From the NCBI RefSeq assembly GCF_005503365.1, contig NZ_SCML01000019.1:40260-104259 (forward strand): a stretch of DNA of 64,000 nucleotides, written 5' to 3'. A model generated the notes under the pieces. That model was not told the DNA's origin and searched no databases. It saw nothing but the letters and a program-made list of their open reading frames with translations. This DNA is from Hydrogenophaga sp. 2FB. Its GTDB lineage: Bacteria > Pseudomonadota > Gammaproteobacteria > Burkholderiales > Burkholderiaceae_C. Within the stretch, counting starts at the first letter, position 1; every line of letters begins with the position of its first letter. A program made the position numbers and the translations under genes. Shown here in pieces: positions 16,142 through 26,307 of the stretch.

Positions 16142-17941
16142 ATGTATCCAGTCTCTCAACACGTCTCCCTGCGCCAGCTGCGTGTGCTTCTGTCGGTGGG
16201 CGAAACGGGCAGTTTCAGCGCGACGGCCAGCACCATCGGACTGACGCAGTCCGCAGTCAGCCAGTCGTTGCGCACACTCGAAGAGGCCTTGCAGGTGTCG
16301 CTCGTGGACCGCACCACCCGCCAGGTGGCGCTGAGCGATGCGGGACGCCGGTTGGTCGGTCCTCTGCGAGAGGCACTCGACAGCCTCGAAACCGTGCTGT
16401 CGCGCGCCAAGGCCGAGGCGTCGGCCACCCGCGGCTTTGTGCGGCTGGCCTGCAGCCCCTCGGTGGGCAGCAGCTTGTTGCCCGCCCGCATGGCCGAGGT
16501 TCAGCGCGCCTGGCCAGACATCCAGCTGCAGCTGCGCGAGCTCGCCCATGCCGAGGTGCTGGAGAGCGTGCTGCGCGGTGCCGCCGAGATCGGCATCGTC
16601 GCCAGCGACGGATTGCCGGCCGAATTCAGCGCGGCTCCGCTGGCCAGCGAGTCGTACCACGTGTACTGCAGTGCGCAGCATCCTTTTGCGCGGCGGCAGT
16701 ACGTCAATGCCGACGCGCTTCGCTATGAGAAGCTGATTCTTCTTGACGATGCGGCCGGCGGACGGTTTCAGCTGGACCGCTTTCTGCACGCGCACGATAT
16801 CGCGACGGCCGATGTCCAGGAGGTGTCCCAGTTCGCGATGGCCATTGCGCTCGCGGCCGAGCAGATGGGTGTGGCCGTGCTGCCCGGCGGTGGCCATGCG
16901 GAGCAAACCCGGGCGGGAGATCCAGCGGTCAAGGCCATCGCGCTGACGCCCGACTTCAAGCGAACGATCTCCCTCGTCACGCGGCGCAACGCGGCGTCGA
17001 CGGCGCTCGTCGAGCGGGTTGTGGATTCACTGGTCACACCCCGCGGCAGCGCCGGGACCGTCCACCGGAAGAAGACGACGGTGGTCGTGCCCTTTCAGTC
17101 GGGCGGCCCCGCCGACCGGTTCGGCCGTCAGTTCGCAATGGCCCTGGGCGACGTCCTGGGTCAGACCGTCGACGTGGAGAACGTGGTCGGGCTCGGCGGC
17201 GTGCTGGGGGTGCACCGGGTCACGCGCTCGGTGGCCGACGGTTGCACCATCGGGCTGGCCGGCACCGGTGCCACGGTGTTCGACCATCTGCTGAACCAGG
17301 ATGGCCTGTTCGACGTCTTCCACGACATCACCTGTCTGAGCGGTCTGGTCCAGTTGCCCAATGTGCTGCTGGTGGGGAAACACATTGCCGCGACCAACCT
17401 CCAGGAACTGATCGCTCAGGTGCGTCTGCGACCCGACAAGTTCACCACGGCCTCGGTCGCCCGGGGACCCCTCAGCGTTTTGTCGCAGCTGTTCCAGAAG
17501 CGCACCTCGACCCGGATGCTGTCGCGCCACTACGACGGCCTGGTGCCCGCCGTCCTCGACCTGACGCGCGGCAAACTGGACGTGCTGTTTGCCGAGATGG
17601 GTGGCAACGCCATGGATGCCATCCGCAACCATGCCGTGCGCCCGCTGATGATCGCGGGCCATCAGCGCACGAGCTGGCTGCCCGAGGTGCCGACCGCGCT
17701 CGATTGCGGCCTGCCGGATGTGATCGCCGACGGCGGCTACTGCGTGGTCGCACCGGCGTCCCTGTCTGCCGAGGCACGGCTGGAGCTGCAGGGGCAGATC
17801 CACGCAGCCTTGCGCTCACCGGCGGTCACCGAGAGTTTTATCGGCCAGGGCGGAACGCCGGATCTGCGGACCGGGAACGAGTACATGGCCTACGTTCGGC
17901 GCGAGCACGAACGCTGGGGCCAGTTGCTCGGCACGCGCTGA
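16142..17941 (+). CDS. LysR regulator fused to a C-terminal Bug/TctC solute-binding domain
   Basis: 599 residues in one uninterrupted frame, twice the usual LysR length. Residues 9-67 are a winged HTH (LRQLRVLLSVGETGSFSAT, LTQSAVSQSLRTLEE). Residues ~93-297 form the usual LysR effector domain (GFVRLACSPSVGSSLLP, QFAMAIALAAEQMGVAVLPGG). From residue 310 a second, complete domain of ~290 residues begins (VVVPFQSGGPADRFGRQF, DVENVVGLGGVLGVHRV, ADGCTIGLAG, LPEVPTALDCGLPDV), matching a mature Bug/TctC protein without signal peptide. The Bug domain must be cytoplasmic and probably serves as an additional ligand sensor. It is divergent from the lyase-fold gene and upstream of a deacylase and an exported Bug protein. 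I know of no characterised protein with this architecture. Confidence 0.9.
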   Translation: MYPVSQHVSLRQLRVLLSVGETGSFSATASTIGLTQSAVSQSLRTLEEALQVSLVDRTTRQVALSDAGRRLVGPLREALDSLETVLSRAKAEASATRGFVRLACSPSVGSSLLPARMAEVQRAWPDIQLQLRELAHAEVLESVLRGAAEIGIVASDGLPAEFSAAPLASESYHVYCSAQHPFARRQYVNADALRYEKLILLDDAAGGRFQLDRFLHAHDIATADVQEVSQFAMAIALAAEQMGVAVLPGGGHAEQTRAGDPAVKAIALTPDFKRTISLVTRRNAASTALVERVVDSLVTPRGSAGTVHRKKTTVVVPFQSGGPADRFGRQFAMALGDVLGQTVDVENVVGLGGVLGVHRVTRSVADGCTIGLAGTGATVFDHLLNQDGLFDVFHDITCLSGLVQLPNVLLVGKHIAATNLQELIAQVRLRPDKFTTASVARGPLSVLSQLFQKRTSTRMLSRHYDGLVPAVLDLTRGKLDVLFAEMGGNAMDAIRNHAVRPLMIAGHQRTSWLPEVPTALDCGLPDVIADGGYCVVAPASLSAEARLELQGQIHAALRSPAVTESFIGQGGTPDLRTGNEYMAYVRREHERWGQLLGTR

Positions 17942-17987
17942 GGTCGTCGAGCGCGCCGGGCGGCCGTGAGCTGGCCCGATAGCCGGC

Positions 17988-18013
17988 CTAATAAATGCAT
18001 TAGCGAGACTAAT
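17988..18013. promoter_or_regulatory. Triple CTAAT/ATTAG half-site array (candidate operator)
   Basis: CTAAT (17988-17992), ATTAG (17999-18003) and CTAAT (18009-18013) alternate in orientation with start-to-start spacing of 11 and 10 bp, one helical turn each. The array is AT-rich against a GC-rich background and lies 81 nt upstream of the deacylase start. A fourth ATTAG copy lies just upstream of the LysR-Bug start. This is the pattern expected of a multimeric regulator site; which protein binds is inferred. Confidence 0.5.
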
Positions 18014-18094
18014 TTTTCACCGGTGACGGCGTGGAGTTCAATGGGCGCAGCGCATGTGCGCGGCTCTTGAAATTGAACGGCAAGGCAGCACCGA

Positions 18095-19150
18095 ATGGCA
18101 CAACTCTTTTCCACCGCCGGCCAGGGCATGACCAGCGAGGTCGACTTCGATGCCGAGGGCAAGCAGTGCGGCTACTTGCGGCTGCCGCACTCGGTCCATC
18201 GGTCGGCTTACGGATGGATACCGGTGCCGGTCGCCTCCATCCGCAACGGCCCAGGCCCGGTGGTGCTGGTGATGGGCGGCAACCACGGCGACGAGTACGA
18301 AGGCCAGCTCATCGTCTCGCGGCTGATCCGCGAGATCGATCCTTCTCGCGTGCAGGGTCAGCTCATCCTGCTGCCGATGGCCAACCTTCCGGCCGCGAAA
18401 GCCGGGCTGCGCACCTCGCCCATCGACGGCGGGAACCTCAATCGCCTGTTTCCCGGCAACCCCGCCGGCAGCATCACCGAAGTCCTGGGCAGTTACATCG
18501 AGCAAGCGCTGCTGACGCGTGCCGACCTGCTGCTGGACCTGCATTCGGGCGGCAGCTCGCTGGTCTACCACGGCAGCCTGGCGATGGCCGGTGCCGCAAG
18601 CGACGAGGAAGAGGATGCGCGTCTTCGCCCCTTGCTGCGCGCGTTGGGCGCTCGCTATACCTGCCTGCTGAAGCAGCTGAATCCCCGCACGATCCTCGGT
18701 GCGGCGCGGCGCCAGAACTGCATGGGCCTGGTGCTGGAAATCGGTGGCGGCGGGCAGGTGTCGCGGCCCGATCTCGAAGAGTCCTGGCACGGCGTGCGCC
18801 GAACCTTGATTGCCAGTGGCGTGTTGCATGGCGAGCCGGCGGCACCCGCGAGCGCGGGCCATTGGGTCGACCTGGCGTTCGGCGCCGACAGCTGCAACGT
18901 CTTCGCACGTTCCGCCGGCCTCTTCGAACCCCTGGTCGGGTTGGGCGACACCGTCCAGGCCGGGCAGACAGCGGCTCGAATCCACGACCCTTCAGCGCCC
19001 CACCGCGAACCCGAACTTGTGCATTTTGAGGCGGCGGGCACCGTGGTCTGCCAACGCGTGCCCGCCCTCACCGAAGTCGGCGACTGCCTGTTCCAGGTGG
19101 CCTCCATCAGCGGCCCGCTCCAGGGCATCGAAAGGATTGAAGAAAAATGA
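18095..19150 (+). CDS. Succinylglutamate desuccinylase/aspartoacylase-family deacylase
   Basis: 351 residues, M14-type zinc carboxypeptidase fold. Zinc ligands fit His64 and Glu67 in GGNHGDEYEG and His150 in LLDLHSGG. Arg117 in GGNLNRLFPG matches the substrate-carboxylate Arg, and Glu215 in LVLEIGGGG is the likely general base. The C-terminal ~90 residues form the beta-rich domain seen in this group (DoeB, AstE relatives). Such enzymes remove an acyl group from N-acyl amino acids or related amides. It is followed by an exported Bug protein (ATGA overlap), and the same locus encodes a lyase-fold protein. A route of uptake, deacylation and further breakdown of an acylated amino compound is plausible. 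Confidence 0.85.
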   Translation: MAQLFSTAGQGMTSEVDFDAEGKQCGYLRLPHSVHRSAYGWIPVPVASIRNGPGPVVLVMGGNHGDEYEGQLIVSRLIREIDPSRVQGQLILLPMANLPAAKAGLRTSPIDGGNLNRLFPGNPAGSITEVLGSYIEQALLTRADLLLDLHSGGSSLVYHGSLAMAGAASDEEEDARLRPLLRALGARYTCLLKQLNPRTILGAARRQNCMGLVLEIGGGGQVSRPDLEESWHGVRRTLIASGVLHGEPAAPASAGHWVDLAFGADSCNVFARSAGLFEPLVGLGDTVQAGQTAARIHDPSAPHREPELVHFEAAGTVVCQRVPALTEVGDCLFQVASISGPLQGIERIEEK

Positions 19151-20130
19151 TCAGAAGAGAATGGCTCAAACGCGCGGCCGCCCTGTCCGTCGCCGGTCCC
19201 ACCGTCCTGTCCCAGGGCAGCGCGCTCGCCGCCTATGCCGAGCGGCCTGTCACCCTCGTGGCGCCGTTCCCGGCGGGTGGATCGGCCGATGCCTATGCGC
19301 GCATCGTCGCGGCCGGCCTGTCGGAAGAACTCCGCCAACCGGTGGTGGTGCAGAACAAGCCGGGCGCCTCGGGCGGGCTCGGCATCCAGACCGTGGTGCG
19401 CTCGGCGCCGGATGGCTACACCCTGGGCCTGGCGGGCATCGGCACCATGCTGCTGATGCCGCTGACCTCGCCCAAGCCCATGTTCGATCCGATGAAAGAC
19501 CTGACGCTGCTGGGGCAGGTGGTGGCCACGCCCGTGGTCATGGTGGTGGGTTCGGGCGTCAAGGCGAAAACGGTGGCGGAATTCGTTGGGGAAGCCAAGC
19601 GCAGACCCGGTGCCTTGACCGTGGCGTCCACCGGCGTAGGCGGCGGCACGCACGTGATCGCGGAACTCTTCCAGCAGGCCACAGGCACCCAGCTGCTCCA
19701 CGTCCCTTACCAAGGGTCGACCCAGGTCATGCAGGACATGCTCGGCGGCCAGGTCGATGTGTTCTTCGGCGAAATTCCGGCACTGCTGCCGCAGATCAAG
19801 GCGGGCAAGCTGCGGGTGCTGCTCACCGCCACCACGCAGCGTCTCAAGTGGCTGCCCGAGGTCCCGACCGCGGCGCAGGCCGGCGTGCCGCAGGTGCTTC
19901 TGAGCGGCGAGTACGGCCTGGTCGGCCCCGCCGGCTTGCCAGCGGCGGTGTCGAGCGCCATCGAACGGGCCTTGCTCAAAACCATGGCCACGGCCGACGC
20001 AGCCGACAAAATGGACAAGGGCTTCGGCATTCCGACGCTCAAGTCCGGCGAGGCCTACCGCGCCTATCTGCAGGCCGAGACGCAGCGCTGGAGGCCCGTG
20101 ATCAAGGCAGCCAACATCACCACCGAATAG
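19147..20130 (+). CDS. Bug/TctC-family binding protein with Tat-type signal
   Basis: 327 residues, start overlapping the deacylase stop (ATGA). The N-terminus IRREWLKRAAALS is a twin-arginine motif (RRxxLK) followed by a moderately hydrophobic segment and ALAAYA cleavage, so export by Tat is likely. The mature part has all Bug signatures: VTLVAPFPAGGSADAYAR, VVVQNKPGASGGLG, SAPDGYTLG, HVPYQGSTQ, LPEVPTAAQAGVPQ. No TctA/TctB is encoded nearby. It is probably the periplasmic receptor for the compound handled by the deacylase and lyase-fold proteins; the LysR-Bug fusion may bind the same ligand in the cytoplasm (inference). Confidence 0.9.
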   Translation: MIRREWLKRAAALSVAGPTVLSQGSALAAYAERPVTLVAPFPAGGSADAYARIVAAGLSEELRQPVVVQNKPGASGGLGIQTVVRSAPDGYTLGLAGIGTMLLMPLTSPKPMFDPMKDLTLLGQVVATPVVMVVGSGVKAKTVAEFVGEAKRRPGALTVASTGVGGGTHVIAELFQQATGTQLLHVPYQGSTQVMQDMLGGQVDVFFGEIPALLPQIKAGKLRVLLTATTQRLKWLPEVPTAAQAGVPQVLLSGEYGLVGPAGLPAAVSSAIERALLKTMATADAADKMDKGFGIPTLKSGEAYRAYLQAETQRWRPVIKAANITTE

Positions 20131-20147
20131 GTCGCGACACCGACCAG

Positions 20148-20220
20148 CCCGCTGGGACCCCGTCGCCAGCGGGCCGCGTGAAGCGCGGCCGGCGCGTGGA
20201 GGACGGCCCACGCGCCGGCC
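20148..20220 (+). terminator. Cluster of three hairpins after the deacylase-bug operon
   Basis: Three consecutive stems: CCCGCTGG/CCAGCGGG (20148-20155 with 20166-20173), GGCCGCG/CGCGGCC (20172-20178 with 20184-20190) and a 13-bp perfect stem GGCCGGCGCGTGG/CCACGCGCCGGCC (20187-20199 with 20208-20220). Hairpins 2 and 3 share GGCC, so they compete. No U tract follows, so this is not a classical intrinsic terminator; it may stabilise the 3' end or assist rho. Confidence 0.45.
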
Positions 20221-20303
20221 CGTGAAACCGTCATCGAAAAGACATCCGTTCGTCACGGTCGCTACACGGCCGGTCTCTACAACCGGGGTTTCTCACAAAA
20301 CCC

Positions 20304-22202
20304 ATGAGACCACCGATGCGCCCCCTGCTTCCTGCCTTCGCCACCCCCTCTCGCCTGTTCGCCGCTTCCCTGATGATGACGGCCGTGCTCGCCGCCTGTG
20401 GTGGTGGCGGTGGCAGCAATGCGCCTGCGCCCGGCCCCGGCGCTGACGCCACGCCCACCGGGCTCACACTGGAAAAAATCGGCGGTTACAGCACCGGCCA
20501 GTTCGGCGTAAGCGCGGCTGAAATCCCCGCGTTCGATGCTGCCAGCAAACGCCTGTTCGTGGTCAACGCCCAGCTCGGCGCGGTCGACGTGCTCAACCTC
20601 GCGGACCCGACCCACCCGGTGAAGATCGGCGCGATCGACGCCACCACCGTGCTGCCCGGCGCCAGCATCAACAGCGTGGCCGTGCACAACGGCGTCGTCG
20701 CCGTGGCCATCCAGGCCCCGGTCAAAACCGACAACGGCCGCATGGCGCTGTACCGCGCGAGCGACCTCACCCTGATCAGCGCCGTCACCATCGGCGCCCT
20801 GCCCGACATGCTCACCTTCACGCCCGACGGCAACACCGTGCTGGTGGCCAACGAAGGCGAGCCCAGCGACGACTACCAGATCGACCCCGAAGGCAGCATC
20901 AGCGTCATCCACGTGCGCAACCTCGCCGCGCCGGTGGTGCGCACCGCCGACTTCACCGCTTTCAACGCCCAGGCCGCCGCGCTGCGCACGGCGGGCGTGC
21001 GCATCTCCGGCCCCGGCGCCACCGTCGCGCAAGACCTCGAGCCCGAGTACATCGCCATCTCGGCCGACGGCACCACCGCGTGGGTGACGCTGCAAGAGAA
21101 CAACGCCATGGCCAAGGTGAACATCGCCACCGCCACGGTCACCGACATCCTGCCGCTCGGCTTCAAAGACCACGGCGTGGCGGGCAACGAACTCGACGCG
21201 TCGGACACCGAAGGCGGCGCGATCAACATCAAGACCTGGCCCGGCGTGCACGGCATGTACCTGCCCGACGCCATGGCCTCGTACACCGTGGGTGGGAACA
21301 CCTACCTCGTCACTGCCAACGAAGGCGACGCGCGCGCCTGGGGCGAAGGCGACGCGGCCTACTGGGGCGGCGACGCCAGCAAAGGTTTCGTGGAAGAGTT
21401 CCGCGTGAAGCACCTGGTGAACAAGAACGGCTGGGCCGGACGCGCGGGCGACGACCTGCCACCGCAACTCAACGCGATGGCCGCTGGCGGCCTGCTCAAC
21501 CCCGCCGTCTTCGGCTACTGCGGCGCCATCAACGGCGACCCGGTGGGCTGCCGTGCCGACAACCAACTCGGCCGCCTCAACATCAGCTGGACCATGGGCT
21601 ACCGCATGGACGCCTTGGGTGCGCCGGTGATGTTCAACGCGGCGGGCGTGCAAGACCCGGCCGGCAACCGCCTCATGTACGACAAGCTCTACAGCTACGG
21701 CGGCCGCTCGTTCAGCATCTGGGATGCGAACGGCGCGTTGGTGTGGGACTCGGGCGCGGAGATCGAGAAGTTCCTCGCCAGCGCCGACTGCAAACTCGGC
21801 ACCACCCGCAGCATCCCGTGCGCCACCTGGTTCAACTCGGGCCACGACGAAGGCAACGCGCTCGACAGCCGCAGCGACGCCAAAGGCCCCGAGCCCGAAG
21901 GCATCGCACTCGGCCAGATCGGCAACAAGACCTTCGCCTTCATCGGCCTGGAGCGCATGGGCGGCGTGCTGGTGTACGACATCACCGTCCCCACGGCGCC
22001 CAAGCGCGTGGACTACCTCAACACGCGAGACGACTGGGCCACGGCCGACCCGTCCACCGTGCTCGCCACGGCGGGCGACCTCGGTCCCGAAGGCCTGGTG
22101 TTCATCCCGGCCGCGCGCTCGCCCAACGGCAAGCCACTGCTGGTGGTGGGCAACGAGGTGAGTGGCACCACAGCCGTGATGCAGATCAACCTGAAGTACT
22201 GA
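20304..22202 (+). CDS. Choice-of-anchor I-type lipoprotein (beta-propeller-like)
   Basis: 632 residues. Lipoprotein signal with lipobox VLAAC, lipidated Cys32 followed by a Gly-rich linker (GGGGGSN), so it is anchored in the outer membrane or periplasm. The mature part is built of beta-propeller-like repeats (FDAASKRLFVVNAQLGAVDVLNL, TFTPDGNTVLVANEGEPS, DGTTAWVTLQENNAMAKV), as in proteins annotated as choice-of-anchor I or alkaline-phosphatase-like. The region around residue 340-360 (VTANEGDARAW) is the most conserved. Function is not established, and enzyme activity should not be assumed. It stands alone; the hairpin cluster separates it from the operon upstream. Confidence 0.75.
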   Translation: MRPPMRPLLPAFATPSRLFAASLMMTAVLAACGGGGGSNAPAPGPGADATPTGLTLEKIGGYSTGQFGVSAAEIPAFDAASKRLFVVNAQLGAVDVLNLADPTHPVKIGAIDATTVLPGASINSVAVHNGVVAVAIQAPVKTDNGRMALYRASDLTLISAVTIGALPDMLTFTPDGNTVLVANEGEPSDDYQIDPEGSISVIHVRNLAAPVVRTADFTAFNAQAAALRTAGVRISGPGATVAQDLEPEYIAISADGTTAWVTLQENNAMAKVNIATATVTDILPLGFKDHGVAGNELDASDTEGGAINIKTWPGVHGMYLPDAMASYTVGGNTYLVTANEGDARAWGEGDAAYWGGDASKGFVEEFRVKHLVNKNGWAGRAGDDLPPQLNAMAAGGLLNPAVFGYCGAINGDPVGCRADNQLGRLNISWTMGYRMDALGAPVMFNAAGVQDPAGNRLMYDKLYSYGGRSFSIWDANGALVWDSGAEIEKFLASADCKLGTTRSIPCATWFNSGHDEGNALDSRSDAKGPEPEGIALGQIGNKTFAFIGLERMGGVLVYDITVPTAPKRVDYLNTRDDWATADPSTVLATAGDLGPEGLVFIPAARSPNGKPLLVVGNEVSGTTAVMQINLKY

Positions 22203-22208
22203 CCGACT

Positions 22209-23471
22209 TCAGCCCGAAGCCAGCGGCCGCAGCGCCGCTGGCAACCAGCCCACCAGCCGCCCATGGATGTGAGCTTCGTTCCGCTGCCACCAGATGCCCA
22301 GCGCCACCACGCCCAGCCCCAACAGCGTCAGGGCAAACGGGAACAACAAGCTGTCGGAAAACACCCGGTACGCCAGGTAGCCCAGGTAGCTCGCCACGCC
22401 CAAAGCCCCCAACACCGTGAACACACGCCTTCCAATGGCGGCGCCCAGGAACACCAACAACACATTCAACAATGCATACAACAGTTTGTTGAATTCGGAT
22501 TCGCTCTCGCGCAGGCTCAGGCCCGCCCAGAACATGATCGCGCCGAACAGGTACAGCCAGAACGCGAAGTCCTGCCGGTCTTCGGCGTTCTCCGCGGTGC
22601 GGGTGCGCAAGTCCACCCACACGGCGATCGCGCAGGTGGCCAGGCCGAACACCAGCGACATGTCGCGCGCGAACGCCCAGTCGAAGCCTTCCTTCTGCAT
22701 CGCCATGTGCGAGAAGTCCATGCAGAGGTACCAGATGGTGACGGCCACCGGCATCACCATGAACGGCAGCTTGTAGCGGTACAGCAGCACCACGGCCGCG
22801 GCCAGAGTGGCGAACTCCAACGTGAGCCAGCGCCAGTCGACGATGCGGTGGTAATCGCGGTAGCTGTCCGAGCCACCGTCGGGCCACAGGCCAACGCCGA
22901 CCTGGAACGCCCACACCGCCAGGGGCACCAGGCAAACGGCCAGCGTGGCCAGAATGCCCGCCGGGGTGCGCAAGCCCTTTTGCAGCAGGTTGCCCGCCAC
23001 CAGCAGCGCGCCCGTGAAATAGCCCATCGCCAGGGCGAACACGCCCCAGGCGCCAAACAACTCCCAGCCCAGCGACATGAACAGCGTCATGGCGCCAATG
23101 GCCAGCATGCCGCCGAAGTAATAGAGCGTGTTGGTGAAACTGAAGGCGGGCCCACGGTCCAGCGGTGCGTGCCCGGGCATCGTCCGCAGGGTGTTGGCTG
23201 CGGCGACAGTGTCCTCGTGCGCGAGTTGGGCCGCCGTGGGCACCGCGGAAGCGCCTCCCAGCGCCACGCGCAGCGGGCTGCCCGGCGTGGCCCATGACGC
23301 CCACAGCGCATGCGCCTCGCCCTGCGCGATGGCGCCGCGCGCCACGGCGGCCTCCACATCGCTCCAGCCAATCTGCACGCGCACCGAGGGCAGAAAGACG
23401 TCCTCGGTCTGGGTGATTTCCCAGCGCGTGGGCTCGTCGCTGGGCATGGTGTCGGGATTCTCGTTGTTCAT
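22209..23471 (-). CDS. Polytopic membrane protein, unknown function
   Basis: 420 residues. A soluble N-terminal part of about 110 residues (including IGWSDVEAAVARGAI, a DUF2157-like start) precedes about ten hydrophobic segments between residues 115 and 405. Short charged loops such as RTRTAENAEDRQD and RESESEF interrupt the membrane part. No catalytic motif is visible. It is convergent with the lipoprotein gene (6-nt gap) and divergent from glnS. The ATG at 23471 gives MNNENPDTMPSDEP; a second Met eight residues in is possible. Confidence 0.65.
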   Translation of the reverse strand: MNNENPDTMPSDEPTRWEITQTEDVFLPSVRVQIGWSDVEAAVARGAIAQGEAHALWASWATPGSPLRVALGGASAVPTAAQLAHEDTVAAANTLRTMPGHAPLDRGPAFSFTNTLYYFGGMLAIGAMTLFMSLGWELFGAWGVFALAMGYFTGALLVAGNLLQKGLRTPAGILATLAVCLVPLAVWAFQVGVGLWPDGGSDSYRDYHRIVDWRWLTLEFATLAAAVVLLYRYKLPFMVMPVAVTIWYLCMDFSHMAMQKEGFDWAFARDMSLVFGLATCAIAVWVDLRTRTAENAEDRQDFAFWLYLFGAIMFWAGLSLRESESEFNKLLYALLNVLLVFLGAAIGRRVFTVLGALGVASYLGYLAYRVFSDSLLFPFALTLLGLGVVALGIWWQRNEAHIHGRLVGWLPAALRPLASG

Positions 23472-23590
23472 CTCGGGCTTCCTCTTCCTTGGTTCCTCGT
23501 CCGGGAGCGGTCACGATACCGGAAAACCCACGCCCTCCATTCGGGCTGGCGGGGCCCGGGCCCCGCCCGGCCACATCAATAGAATGCGTC

Positions 23591-25399
<1,809 letters not shown>

Positions 25400-25415
25400 T
25401 CAACGAAAGCCACGC

Positions 25416-25823
25416 ATGCTCGCCAACCTGACCCCCTTCCTCCTCCACTGGGCCATCACCGCCTTTGCGCTCTGGGTGGCGAGCCATGTCTTCAAGGGCA
25501 TCCAGCTCAGCAGCACGGGGGCGTTGGTGGTGTCGGCTTTGCTGCTGGGCCTGGCCAATGCCATCGTGCGGCCTTTGCTGGTGTTCCTGACCCTGCCCTT
25601 GACGGTGCTCACCTTCGGGCTTTTCCTGCTGGTCATCAACGCGCTGATGCTGTTGCTGGTGGCCAAGCTGGTGAACGGCTTCAAGATCAATGGTTTCTGG
25701 ACCGCGTTCTGGGCCAGCCTGTTCATGGCAGTGTTGAGCTTTGTGCTCGGCGCATTCCTGCTGGGTGGATCGCCGGAGTTCACGATCGACACCAGTCCGG
25801 CCCCCGGATCGGTCTGGCTTTGA
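25416..25823 (+). CDS. Phage holin family IV-like (YvlD-type) membrane protein
   Basis: 135 residues with four membrane helices (about 7-24, 33-52, 56-82, 94-117) and hardly any soluble part. The pattern LLGLANAIVRPLLVFLTLPLTVLTFGLFLLVINALML (located at residues ~45-82) is typical of the 4-TMS family called phage holin superfamily IV or YvlD. These are chromosomal proteins of unknown role and not evidence of a prophage. It follows glnS by 16 nt and is probably co-transcribed with it. Confidence 0.8.
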   Translation: MLANLTPFLLHWAITAFALWVASHVFKGIQLSSTGALVVSALLLGLANAIVRPLLVFLTLPLTVLTFGLFLLVINALMLLLVAKLVNGFKINGFWTAFWASLFMAVLSFVLGAFLLGGSPEFTIDTSPAPGSVWL

Positions 25824-25873
25824 TGCGGCCGGGGCGTCCTTAGACGCATTCTTCTTTTCAGGGAGCCATAGAT

Positions 25874-26260
25874 ATGAAGCGTTTTTTCCTTCTCACCGTT
25901 GGCGCAGCCCTGTGCGCACAACTGGCCATCGCCAATGAGCCCGCAACACCGCTCAAGGGGTGCGCGGCCAAGGTTGCGAACATCCAGAGGGAACTGGCCA
26001 TTGCCAACTCGAAAGGGCAGACACGCAAAGTCAGAGGCTTGGAAGACGCTTTGCGTGCCGCAGAGAAATGTGATGACAGCGTCTTGCTTGCCGACCGCGA
26101 GAAGAAGGTGCGCAGTGCTACCGACAAGGTGAGCGAACGCGAAGCGGAACTCAAGGAAGAAGAGCGAGAAGGAAAGTCGAAAGACATTGCCAAGGCGCGC
26201 CGCAAGCTGGCTGAGGCTCAGCAGGAATTGACGGCGGCCAAGGCTGAGCTTCTGCGTTGA
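25874..26260 (+). CDS. DUF1090 family periplasmic protein
   Basis: 128 residues. Sec signal peptide (KRFFLLTVGAALCAQLAIA, cleavage before NEPAT). The mature part starts with PLKGCAAKVANIQRELAIA and is nearly all charged helix with Lys/Glu/Ala-rich heptads, a likely coiled coil (residues ~75-128). One conserved Cys pair (about 30 and 67) fits the DUF1090 (YqjC) family. A GGGAG-type ribosome site precedes the ATG. Function unknown. Confidence 0.85.
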   Translation: MKRFFLLTVGAALCAQLAIANEPATPLKGCAAKVANIQRELAIANSKGQTRKVRGLEDALRAAEKCDDSVLLADREKKVRSATDKVSEREAELKEEEREGKSKDIAKARRKLAEAQQELTAAKAELLR

Positions 26261-26307
26261 TGCACGTAGCCGCGTGAACGCGGGCGGCCGCGGCTGTTAG
26301 TGCTTCA

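Noticed and set aside
25416..25823. Holin gene as sign of a prophage
   Set aside because: This holin-named family is chromosomal and widespread. There are no other phage genes around, and it follows glnS directly.
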